Part shown: positions 20,393 to 30,187 of the stretch, in pieces
Position numbering within the stretch: position 1 is the stretch's first letter
Layout: every line of letters begins with the position of its first letter
From: Podaxis mareebaensis
Taxonomy: Eukaryota > Basidiomycota > Agaricomycetes > Agaricales > Agaricaceae
Assembly (NCBI GenBank): GCA_018524725.1
Contig: JAEUWP010000124.1
Span: forward strand, 1-35,812
DNA length: 35,812 nucleotides
Direction of reading: 5' to 3'
Program-made: the position numbers and the translations under genes
The notes under the pieces: generated by a model
Databases searched by the model: none
Told to the model about the DNA's origin: nothing
The model's input: the letters and a program-made list of their open reading frames with translations, nothing else

Positions 20393-21836
20393 TCATGATG
20401 ATGATGTCCAAAAAGACCCAACCCACCCCACGAACTTCAAGAAGCCGAGGATACATCCACCAGAGATGATGGGTAGTGTGAGATTATCATCCAACGACCC
20501 AAGATCTATCAGCGCTCATTAGCATCCCAAATAGTCAGCAGACAACCACGGACGACTCACCCATGGCTTCAGCGACGCCACTAACCAACCCCGCAACAAC
20601 ACCGATCACACCAAGGCCCAACCAACTCTTCAACGCTCCTCCACCAAACGAACCAACACCTGCATCGAAACTCCAGCTTACATCACGTCCACCAAATCTC
20701 AACGGAGCGACCCATGCCCAAAAACTGATAGCGATCAGGGTCCCAGTCACACTAGCAGCAATGAACCCTGCAAGGGACTTTCTCGGTGCCAGTGGGATCC
20801 TGACGAGCGGTAACGAAGGTAATGGGAGTGGGATATGTGAAGGCAGGCGTGGAGACGAGGGGCCGTAGAGTCGGCCAATGGTTGAAGCCGCGGTATCGGC
20901 CCATGAAAGACTGTAGAATATGCGGAACGACAAATGAAGTTGTCAGTGACAGGATGAATGGAAGCGTAGAGCGGGAAGAGAGGAGGACGGAACAGGAAGG
21001 AGGGAAGGGTAGTGCAAAGGGGACGTACATGAGGATTGCGACTGTGGCAACGTCCTGCGGATAGAACTGCAGGACAAAGTTGACTCCGAGGATGTACCAT
21101 ATCACTCCGTTCGTCGAGTTCTACAACGCCTCACTTAGCCCACGTGCGTGAAAAGAAGAGATAAAAAGGGCATACCTTTTCACTTTCACGCATCAAGAAC
21201 CCGAGCACGCGCTCGTACAGCCTTTCGAATGCGGGCGACCGAAAGCGCAACAGGTCGGCAGGGACAATAATGCACAGCGACGACCACAATATGAATACAA
21301 TTTTCGAGGGGTCACTTTCGGAGACGTAGAGATACAGCGTGAAGAACCCTGTGTGCAAAGTGTTGAATGAGAGAGATGAGATAAGTGAACAGCAACGCAC
21401 CGATAGAACTATGTAACAATTTTCTCGGAATTTCCCAGTCTATCTTCTGTTTCTGCTTCTTCTCGACTCCATTGCCATTGACATGCCCATTCGGATGCCC
21501 GCTCGTATGACCATTGGTGCTCAGGGCCTTGTCCCGTCTCACGAGCTCGTCATAAAGCGCCCTCTCAACCTCGGCCCTCTCTCCTTCGGCTTCGACCTCT
21601 CTCTCCCGCTCTCCATCGCTCACGTTTGAAGAAGGAACGTCGGTGTCATCTTCGGGGGTGGCATACATGTCGACCATCTCGAGGTGGCCGAGGCCTTCAA
21701 GTCGCCTGATAACCTTGCGGGTGATGTTATGGACGCCCTTGTCAGAGGAAAGGGAAGACGGGGAGAAGGTAACGATGGGAGAACGGGAGCGAAGACGGTG
21801 GGGAGGTGAGCTAGGAGGGGAGGAGGATATTGACAT
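20393..21836 (-). CDS. DGK1: CTP-dependent diacylglycerol kinase (DGK1-like)
   Basis: Five exons, 21836-21401, 21348-21176, 21120-21029, 20910-20561 and 20505-20393, splice in frame to 387 residues. Introns are 52, 55, 118 and 55 bp, all GT-AG. The family (CTP_transf_1) phosphorylates diacylglycerol with CTP to make phosphatidate in the ER/nuclear membrane, opposing Pah1 in yeast. The first 130 residues are hydrophilic and Ser/Glu/Gly-rich, longer than in yeast Dgk1. The catalytic part starts with DWEIPRKLLHSSIG (about 132-145, containing the Arg-Lys pair needed in yeast Dgk1). It continues through several membrane segments, the LSWADTAASTIGRLYG motif (conserved Asp and Gly), and SLDDNLTLPIISG near the C-terminus. 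The start is the first ATG in the frame (MSISSSPP). It lies 139 bp downstream of uS8 on the same strand. The symbol is by similarity to yeast DGK1. Confidence 0.88.
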
Positions 21837-21975
21837 GAGGGCTCGCAAGGGCGGGAGAGCGGTGGTGTAGGCAACCCCAACACACGACAGACTTCGGCTC
21901 AGCTCTGCCTATTTTGGCATAGATTCACACGTGCTCATATACAACAATGTTGCTATCTACCCATGTACCATACGC

Positions 21976-22659
21976 CTAGTAAACATACCCAAGCAGCTTG
22001 CCTCCAACATTCTTGCGACGCGCCTCCTCGTGGTCCAGAATGCCAGACGATGTGGTGAGGATGATGATACCAAATCCACGAGAGGGAAGGAGCAAGTTGA
22101 CCCAAGACTCAATTTGGTTGACCTGCACGTTGAAGCGCGGCGAGATCACTCCAGTTTTGTTCAGACGCCCGTTCAGCTGGATCACAATCTTGCCGGCACG
22201 GTGGTCGTCGATGATTTCAAATTCGCCAATGTAGCCTGTTGAGATCAATTGTCAGCATCCTGAACTGAACTTTATCAAGGCACGAAATAGGATGTCGTCT
22301 CTTCTGTGAACCCATGTCCATGGGGAATGGAGACATGTGCTGTATTGGTTAACGGAGACGCTTGATATGTCGGAGGGTTAAAACGACAACCGCGTGGAGA
22401 TGGGTCGCGCCAATCGTAGTTATATCACTCCGAGCAAAGAAAGAACGCGCGGCTGGGGGGACAGAAAGTAGACTCACCATGGCGCTGCATGACGCTGAGG
22501 AACTTGACAACGACCTTGGAGGAGGGACGGATGAGGACCTGGCGCTTTCCACGGCGCTCGGCGTTGACAATGTTTTTAAGGCAGTCGTTCTGTTGCCCAA
22601 TCTCAGATACGTCCCATGATACAGGGCAGACGACTCACCAAGACAGAGACGCGAACCAT
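21976..22659 (-). CDS. RPS22: 40S ribosomal protein uS8 (RPS22/S15a)
   Basis: Three exons, 22659-22639 (21 bp, MVRVSVL), 22589-22478 and 22235-21976, separated by introns of 49 and 242 bp, encode exactly 130 residues, the universal eukaryotic length. The protein is the small-subunit protein that binds 18S rRNA in the platform/body. Diagnostic blocks are [20 protein letters not shown], the [20 protein letters not shown] stretch and [19 protein letters not shown], ending LLGYVY. Very short first exons are common in fungal ribosomal protein genes. It is transcribed divergently from eS17 across 464 bp, suggesting shared control. This is the only intact copy in the window; copy A at 16330-17005 is dead. 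Confidence 0.96.
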
Positions 22660-23123
22660 TTTTGCGGATCGTTTCTTTTTTCAGTGCGTGCGTCGAAAGG
22701 GAGGGCGGGGGAGACTACACAGAGAAGACAGATGATAAGTATATGTATGGACCCCAGTCTGAGTGTCGTGCTACGGAAAGCGCGAGTCAGACGGGGAATG
22801 AAGCAGAACCATCTCCATCTCCATCTCAAACTCTCTTCCTCGTCGACACTCAGCAGCAACAGCGCATATTTACCTTGGGCTCGAGGTCTTGACGAGGAGG
22901 GCAGAGGCCGACGAACGGTGAAAGCGGGAAGCGACTTGAGTTGGCCACCATCCACACTAATCACTCCCCCATCATTTCCTGTTTGGGCGTGTTTGGTTTG
23001 TGTGGACTGTACAGCTGTATCAAAGCCACCTCGGCGGATCCCGACGCACCGTGCAGGGAATCTGACGCTCTCGACAAGACCGACAAGCACAGGACAAGTC
23101 TCGTTCTCGCCGTACTCTGCACC
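22660..23123. promoter_or_regulatory. Shared promoter region of divergent uS8 and eS17
   Basis: 464 bp separate the start codons of two ribosomal protein genes pointing away from each other, so both promoters must lie here. The uS8-proximal half (to about 22882) is also present in block A; the eS17-proximal half is not. No individual binding site was assigned. Confidence 0.7.
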
Positions 23124-23792
23124 ATGGTCTGTCTCCGTCTCTGCGCAAGGAGGGCGTTATGCTGACAGTGGAATCTCCTAGGGCCGCGTTCGCACCAAGA
23201 CCACCAAGAGGGCCTCCCGCGTTCTCATCGAAAAATAGTGAGTCCGTCTCACAGTACCAATCCCACATGCCTAATCCAACCCCCGCGCAACAGCTACCCC
23301 CGCCTCACCCTCGATTTCCACACCAACAAGCGTATCATCGATGAAGTCGTGCGTACACCTCCCCACCCAACCCCCAAAAGATCAAATCATTAATCACTTA
23401 TTTGGAACCCGACAGGCAGTCGTTCCCTCCAAGCGCCTGCGCAACAAAATCGCCGGCTTCACCACTCACTTGATGAAGCGTATCCAGAAGGGTCCCGTCC
23501 GCGGCATCTCCTTCAAGCTCCAGGAAGAAGAGCGTGAGCGCAAGGATAACTACGTCCCCGAAGTCTCCGCTCTTGATACCAGTGCAACTGGTCTCGAGGT
23601 TGACCCCGATACCAAGGTCAATCACCTTCTCCATGGTCTAACTTATGATCACTCAAAACTGGTTTCTTCCAGGCTCTCCTTGATTCGCTCAACTTTGACT
23701 CGATCCAAGTCAATGTCGTTGTCCCCGTCACTGCTGCCCCCGAGAGGCCAAGGCGCGAACGACGAACCGTCCCCGGTGCCGGCCGTTCATGA
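23124..23792 (+). CDS. RPS17: 40S ribosomal protein eS17 (RPS17)
   Basis: Five exons, 23124-23126, 23182-23237, 23294-23348, 23416-23616 and 23673-23792, give 144 residues. eS17 sits at the head of the small subunit. The coding exons read [20 protein letters not shown], then the [20 protein letters not shown] region, the [20 protein letters not shown] region and [13 protein letters not shown], ending GAGRS. The first exon is the ATG alone, with a 55-bp intron inserted directly after it (donor GTCTGT, acceptor CTCCTAG), a layout known in fungal ribosomal protein genes. It is supported here because the sequence after the acceptor starts exactly at Gly2 of the family. The other introns are 56, 67 and 56 bp. 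It is divergent from uS8. Confidence 0.95.
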
Positions 23793-24081
23793 ACGTCGTG
23801 ATTACCCTCCTCACCCCCGCCACCTCCCTTCCCTTTCCTTGCGCTGCAGATTGAAGAATGACAATTGGTGTAGAAGTACCTACATACCTCTTCTCCGGCA
23901 TCCATGTCCCCCACCTTCCCCCTTACCTTCAATATGCTGTCTCGTGTATGCTGCTATTTTATGCCGCATTAAAACAAGCCGTCTCTCTTCTTTATGTACA
24001 TGCTCGTAGAGGGACCATTGACACTCGTTAAGGGGGGCGATCACAAACAGTGAGATGGTGAATCTAAGATCTGTTGACTTG

Positions 24082-24678
24082 TCATAGTTTCGCAGTAAAT
24101 GGTACCGGTGTTTCCGTCGGTCTATACAGCTTCTGCAAACCCTCCTTCGTCTCCTTTGCCATCGGCACACTCTTCCTACTCTCACTCCCGACAAACACGT
24201 GCGTATATCCGCCCACAGCAGCCGGTGAATCCTTCCCCTGCACAAATACACCCACTTCATACTCTACTGAACTCTTTCCAAGCTTGTTCACGCGTAACCC
24301 GAGATCAACAACTTCCGGGAACGAAACCGGCGCGAAAAACTACATACACACAAGCGAGGTCAGAAAACAAGAATGGAAGATGAGCTGAAAGTTCGAACGT
24401 ACTTGACAGTGCGACTCGACGACAAGCCCAATCAGTGGTGACTTCGCAGGTTGCAGTGAACAATGTTCGATAAGATAGGTATTCACGATCGAGTCGAACA
24501 GGTGGTAATAGATCGAGTTGTTCATGTGTGAATACTGGTCGTTGTCGCTCCTAAAACGCTCCTCCTGCGTCAACGAATGACGGAGGGATGGATGTGTGCG
24601 GTGTTACCATCGTGTGCGGTAGGTGAGGAAGTAGGTGTAGTCTGAGCGGGTACGGTGTTTGAGGGATGTTGGCGCCAT
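24082..24678 (-). CDS. Hotdog-fold thioesterase (4HBT-like)
   Basis: Exons 24678-24608, 24550-24403 and 24339-24082, with introns of 57 and 63 bp, encode 158 residues. The N-terminus runs into YFLTYRTRW, then SDNDQYSHMNNSIYYHLFDS (about residues 25-44), the active-site region of 4-hydroxybenzoyl-CoA-type thioesterases with its catalytic Asp. It continues with GLVVESHCQFFAPVSFPEVV and the end sheet VNKLGKSSVEYEVGVF followed by GGYTHVFV. Length matches small stand-alone acyl-CoA thioesterases of bacteria and fungi, which hydrolyse acyl-CoA esters; the substrate cannot be told from sequence. The second intron boundary was chosen at TTTTAG so that Trp and SDND join in frame; an earlier AG (GACGCAG) would break the frame. 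It is convergent with eS17, 289 bp apart. Confidence 0.85.
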
Positions 24679-25368
24679 TTGTTGGAACAGTGTTGTGAAG
24701 GAGGGAAGAGAGCAGTAGCGTGAGGGTCAGGCGGATGGGGGACCCGGTTACTTGGGGACCGGAATGGGAGAGCTTGTGGTTTGTGTATGCTTATAATGTT
24801 GGGAATACGTATACAAGGGTGGGAATCGCCTATGGAATACACGATTGCAGTGTCCTTTGAGCAAGATATGTACCACCTAATATCACTGGACCTGAACGAT
24901 GCCTCAGGCTCTGGCTGAACACTGCAATGTTCAAGTAAGCAACCTTCCTTCGTCACATTATGCGCGCAAGATCATCTAGTCCGCAAATACATACATGCCG
25001 CACCTTGCGTGGAAGGATTCCAGGAAACGGGATGCATAACCCATTTTGAAAAATCCCTCGTCCCAAGACACATACGTACCAGCGCGATCCCTGGACCCTA
25101 CCTCGCGCCAAACCCCTCCCCGCTACAACATCGCCGCTCAGAAACTTTCCCACCCTCCCATAACCGGTTGAATGCCAGGGTCAAACGCGCAGCGGATGAA
25201 CCCTGCCTTTTTTTATTATACATCCCTGGATTTTGGCGGCTCCCTGAGCTACAACATATCACAGTCATATCACTCCCGTCGGGTGGACAAAAAGAAAAGA
25301 AGACTTCGGAAGCGAAGGGATCCGAATAAGTAAGGGTCTGATTTGGCTGAGATGGCGGCCCGAAACCC
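24679..25368. other. Upstream flank of thioesterase, no gene recognised
   Basis: This contains the thioesterase promoter and then sequence up to the inverted repeat. No coding exon with family resemblance was found. At about 25285-25313 an AAAAAGAAAAGAAG stretch followed by CTTCGGAAGCGAAGG is roughly inverted-repeated at 26304-26335, inside the inverted-repeat unit. Confidence 0.5.
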
Positions 25369-25585
25369 CACTGTAAGCAACCTCGGTTGGGTTAAGCCGT
25401 TCCTCAGACGATCTCCCCTGCATTGCCACCTGCACACTTGACGACATCCAACCAGAAACCGTCGATCGTTGCCAGACTAAATTCGAAGCGCCAGGTAACC
25501 GCGGCTAACGTTATTTGCACTTGTTATCATTTGATCAATCCCATCCACCGCTGAATACTTCGGGATGCAGGGAATTCAAAGGCAA
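25369..25585 (+). repeat. 217-bp inverted repeat, left arm
   Basis: This begins CACTGTAAGCAACC and ends TTCAAAGGCAA. It is the reverse complement of 28408-28624 with only two mismatches that I can find (G/A near 25474 and T/C near 25567). No clear short target duplication is seen outside the two arms. Confidence 0.9.
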
Positions 25586-28407
25586 CCATTCGCGGTCCTC
25601 GGCCAGTCCTTTAGCTAATGTGTCAGCGACTTACTGTATGAAGTTGGAGTCGGACTTGGGCGCATCAGGTCCCGCCCTCGGGGTCCGCTGATGTGCTCTT
25701 GGCTTGGTGGTTATCGAGTCTCTGGCTAATACTCCAGGTGTATACTTATTGTCATATATCTGTAGGTTTAATGCACTAACACTCGGAAATCATATTTTGC
25801 CGAGCTCTGAACTTGAAAAGTTAGCTCGGTCTTCATTGTATGTATTTAGTCCCCCTAGAGCCCACTGTGAGAGATTTGACGCATATTCAAAGTCGGCCTT
25901 CGGTGTAGATGTATAAGATTACACTGCGCGGCTCAAGTGGCAGTCAAGGCAGAGTTTCTCCGGGCTTATGTGGGTATATAGCAAGCCGCCTATTGCCTCG
26001 GCACATTTTTCGTCACTCCCCCTTGCCGCATTTTTTTTAGAAGAACGTCGTCACGCAAAGCAGAGGTGTTATAGGTATGTCACCTTTCAGGTATTCTATG
26101 CGACCATATGACCGGGACATCTCTCCACTCAGTTTATCTCCCGATATAATGGATTCAGATAGTTCCCAAATGGTGTTGGCATTGTGCGACTGGAGAATAC
26201 GGGGTATTCAAGGAGAGGCGCGGGAAAGCGGCACCTGCGCCTCAATGCCGACCGACCGCCAGAGAAGACAACGGCCAACATCATATTATCAACTGCCATA
26301 CTACCCTCGCTTCCGAAGCTTTCTTTTCTTTTTGGTATACACCCCACTCCCCGCTCACTCATATAAATTATTTATTCATTCTTGCCTTGCCGATCATGCC
26401 TAGAACTGCCAGGAATTCATCCAACCCGAGCACCATTTTTTGGGTTCTGATCCACACCCTGTCAAGGGACTAACTTTAAGTCATGTGCACAGGTGGAAGT
26501 GAAAGTTGAGATAATGTGAGAAGACTATAGCAGACCGGATAGAGCAATTTTGATCAACGTCTTCAGTTAGTTGTAGGATCTTATGGATGGCGGGACCCAC
26601 AGACGTTTGTTCGTGGATCAAGATGGAGGCAGGAGATATACTTGAGTTGAGTATCACGCGTCCATCGACCCAGACAGGTGCTTTTTCGACGAATAGTACT
26701 GCTGGCCTGCAAGACCTGCACGTCACCCCATCACGAGCGACCCGAGTCTGTTGTGGGCCACGACGACGCAGTCCCAAGTGAAACTACGGTCGTAATAGTA
26801 CTGTACTCGCGAACCTCGACCTAACACACCGACGTGTGTGTCTAAATGACTGACGCTGGAGATTGTGTGCTCATAACCCACCTCGTTCGCTCGTATCATC
26901 ATTTTCGTGAACGCCGCATCAAGGACACTCAAGCCAACGACATATCCATGGTTCTAATGATGTGGAGGCTACAAGACTAGGACTAGGTGCGAGTGAGGAA
27001 TCGGCGATCTTATGAATGCGGCTCATGGAGTCTTGTGAAATAGATACACAGTGGAGAGATAATTGGAAATACGATAAGCGAGAAAACACTTTCACTTGGT
27101 GGTGTACTGAACATGTTCCAAGTCGGGGAAGAGTGAATCAATGGCGGAGTATGGAATACCACCCTACTTATAACCTTGATCGTTTCGTCGGTATATCAAC
27201 CTTCATGGAGAACGTAGACATTCTTGCCCTTCACTACATCGACGTGGCCAGCGGAACGTCTTATGAGGCACATCCCGAAGAAAAGGGATCGGGGAAACGG
27301 ACTGCAGGCTACTTTCTTTGAGAACGCCTGCGCTGATAAGCCAACCACTCTGAGGCGCTGAGAGGGTTTGCAGAAGTATGGATGGTGTTTGAACCGCTGT
27401 GCAGAGTCCGGTTGGTTGGAGATATGTGGAAGGAAGAGGGTCATTCGAAGCTTGTGGGACGTACTTTAAGGATCCTGGTAGTCGAACCCTAGACAAAACC
27501 CCTGCTCACAAGCCATGCTCTGTTTATCCACGCTATTCACCAACTAACCTTGAGCTCTTGAGCCGTGAAAGGACTAGATTATCCACCATCGGTTATCGGG
27601 GTGGCCCAGAACAGCAGCAAGGCCGCAAAAGGAGGCCGTCGAGACTTCATAAGTTGCAAGGGGTCCAAGGTTAACGTAGTTCTTGATAGCACACATGGGC
27701 AGGTGAGAACTAAACGACTAGGGGGAGACATAGGTAAACGCACCTCATAATGCTATTGGACGACGCCGATAAATGGCGGCTTCGCGAACTCTTGGCCGTA
27801 ATGTCCAGGAGCCAGCACCATCGAGGCTGAGAACCCCTGAAGACCAGGTTCCTCGCTTTCGGCACGATATGGTCCCCGTTGTCAAATACATACTGGCACC
27901 TCCACATTGACTCTAATATATGATTCAAAGAGCTTGGAGACAGCAGGAACAATAGGTCGCATGTGTGGAGGTTTAGGTGGCATCATTGCACTTTTGCTGA
28001 TACGGCTGGGGATTTGGTACTTGTGGGTCCAGGGTTGTTCACGACCTTAGTAAGAGCTCGGGGAATGGGTGGTCGGCAACGCGGTTTGAGGCATCCCGTT
28101 CAGTGTACAGAACCTGATGTGAGAACCAAGGAGGATAGTGGACGACGTCTCACGTTTGACTGTCACACTCGGTGCATGACAGAGTATCCCGGGTGCCTCT
28201 GTATTGAGATCTGAGAAAAAGATAGTCGAGGCCATATGGAAGTTCTGTTTTAGCAGTGCGGGACTTCGCGAGAAATGAGAGATTTGGTCCGCAGCATGTA
28301 TGCGCGGGTTCTAAGTAATGATTAACCACCCACGACCCCACAATAGATATGGTTCGGCATCCCGCTATATGCAGGGTCCTGTTGCACTAAAACCTCAGTG
28401 CTTATCC
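25586..28407. other. Interior of the inverted-repeat unit, no gene recognised
   Basis: 2.8 kb with only short reading frames on both strands and no motif of a transposase, reverse transcriptase or cellular gene that I recognise. Unlike the left 11.8 kb, CpG is not depleted. Confidence 0.5.
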
Positions 28408-28624
28408 TTGCCTTTGAATTCCCTGCGTCCCGAAGTATTCAGCGGTGGATGGGATTGATCAAATGATAACAAGTGCAAATAACGTTAGCCGCGGTTACCT
28501 GGCGCTTCGAATTTAGTTTGGCAACGATCGACGGTTTCTGGTTGGATGTCGTCAAGTGTGCAGGTGGCAATGCAGGGGAGATCGTCTGAGGAACGGCTTA
28601 ACCCAACCGAGGTTGCTTACAGTG
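28408..28624 (-). repeat. 217-bp inverted repeat, right arm
   Basis: Reverse complement of 25369-25585 (about 99% identical). It ends GGTTGCTTACAGTG, then unique sequence leads to the promoter of the DUF6533-type gene. Confidence 0.9.
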
Positions 28625-28780
28625 CACAGCGTGGTTGGGGAGTGTTCCCATGGTGGTCGATTATGTATAATTGGATTTTTCTGTATTCCAAATCTCAGTT
28701 CTCGGAACGTTCCACCCCTCGCAGTTCGCCATGACGTACTTATCTATCTTCCACCAATCTAGGCTGGCCGCCCCCTGTGA

Positions 28781-28789
28781 TTTATAAAG
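28781..28789 (+). promoter_or_regulatory. TATA box of DUF6533-type gene 1
   Basis: TTTATAAAG lies 52 bp before the predicted start codon. The paralogue has GTATAAAGG at a matching position (34294-34286, minus strand) within a recognisably similar 5' flank. Confidence 0.6.
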
Positions 28790-28840
28790 AAAGGCGAATC
28801 TGGTCGTACTTTCCTTCCTGGCCCTCGTCCTGCTCCTGCG

Positions 28841-30187
28841 ATGTTGGACCCGAACAGTCTGGCTGCTTCTCCGCGTACGTGTTTTCATAACTTGTCTCAT
28901 GGGTGCAATTCAGATGTCATCAAATGTCAAACACAGTGGCGGCTTGGATCGTACTACTCCTAGAACTCGCACGGAACTTTCGGGAGGAGTGCACAAGTAT
29001 CTGGAGGTAGGGGGCCAAGGCGGCTTACTCGAATATAAGTATGATGTTGTACTTTTAGGGCGCCAGTGACGCTAACCAAGGCGATATACGTCGTTGCAAG
29101 ATATACCCCCATTTTCACGCAGCTGTACGTAAATCCTTCGTTCATAATTGTCTCATTGTTAACTGTCAACTAGCCTCAATATATACCTCCTGTTCCGCCT
29201 CGTAGCGCCATTTTCCCAGGAACTCTGCCGCAAATGGTTTTTATTCGAACACCTCTGCAACCTCTCCCTACACTTATCATTGGATGTAGTGGTTTGCCTC
29301 CGAGGTATGCCACTGTTGTTTCAAGATGATGACTACTGACCTATCACAAGTGTATGCACTATATCAGTGCAACATCAAAGTTGGCGCTTTTGTACTGGTC
29401 TTGCTTGTCCTCGACGGGGGAACTACTCTGTTAGTTGGAGTATTCATTTTCCTCACCAGTGACTTCGACGCTACATGCTCTACGACACTAGATAAACGTG
29501 GTCTAGTCGCTCCGTAAATCCCTTCAGCTTTCTTCCATAACCCAAACTAAATCGTATGTTTCGTTTGCAGAATCATTTTCCAAAGTTCTCAGGGAATTCT
29601 GTGGGCGATGACCTGGTACAAACGACGCGTCATTACCCGAAAATTCCATCGGCACACCCGTGCGCAGATCCCACTTCTCGCGATCCTTTTCCGTGATGGG
29701 TCCCTTCTATTGGCAGCCATGGCTCGTGAGCACGCTCCTGTTCCAATGCAACCAATCCCCGCTAACACTTTCAAGTTGGGCTTGCCCTCGTCCTTCCGTA
29801 CCAGTGTGCCGTAGTGCGCATTGATACGTTCATCGTGTATCCGTAAGTAGGCCCGTAATGGACTTGCATCCAACGACCCTGATCACCCGTTCCAGATGGA
29901 CAATATCTCTGCTATCCAGTTTCGTGAGTATTCCCCAATATTTTTGACCTGCTGCAAATGTATTGACTGCCTACCAGTGCTGTCATTTGATCCTCAACAT
30001 GCTTCATAGTGTGGAGATCGCTCCAGAATCGGGCATAGGCGCCTTTGAGCTGAGTACATACATAAGTCAGCTCTTGACGCAAGAGGTGTCTTTTCCCACA
30101 GGGCAGTTGGATCCTGTGAGCCTAGACCCTGCAGGCCCGATAAACAAGGATTGTTCCTCGAGTTTGGCCACAGCTGTGGTTTCCTAG
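28841..30187 (+). CDS. DUF6533-type multi-pass membrane protein, paralogue 1
   Basis: Nine exons: 28841-28874, 28937-29006, 29059-29124, 29174-29304, 29351-29513, 29571-29725, 29776-29842, 29896-29923 and 29978-30187. All introns are GT-AG, 46 to 62 bp, and the whole joins in frame to 307 residues. The short first exon and every later exon boundary are supported by the same structure in the paralogue at 32881-34226. The N-terminal part fits the DUF6533 signature (RNFREECTSIWRAP at about 24-37, then TKAIYVVARY). It is followed by HLSLDVVVCLRVYALYQCN (about 90-108), further hydrophobic helices (112-135, 155-170, 200-215, 224-246) and a hydrophilic C-terminal tail. Agaricomycete genomes carry many such genes, often described only as integral membrane proteins; ligand or activity is unknown. 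The family name is from memory of its pattern. Confidence 0.8.

Larger units (their letters stand above)
17464..22882. repeat. Tandem segmental duplication, right block (B)
   Basis: Second copy of the three-gene block (see 11791-17228). All three genes are open here. The block ends about 220 bp upstream of uS8, inside the intergenic region shared with eS17, so eS17 itself was not duplicated. Confidence 0.9.

Noticed and set aside
24570..24956. Minus-strand 128-codon ORF as a separate gene
   Set aside because: Its end overlaps the first exon and intron of the thioesterase in another frame; the spliced thioesterase explains the region better.
27475..27500. Possible tRNA gene from a GGTAGTCGAACCC B-box-like stretch
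   Set aside because: No matching A box or cloverleaf stems could be built at the right spacing on the minus strand.
25369..28624. LTR retrotransposon with the 217-bp repeats as LTRs
   Set aside because: The repeats are inverted, not direct, and the interior has no reverse transcriptase or Gag.
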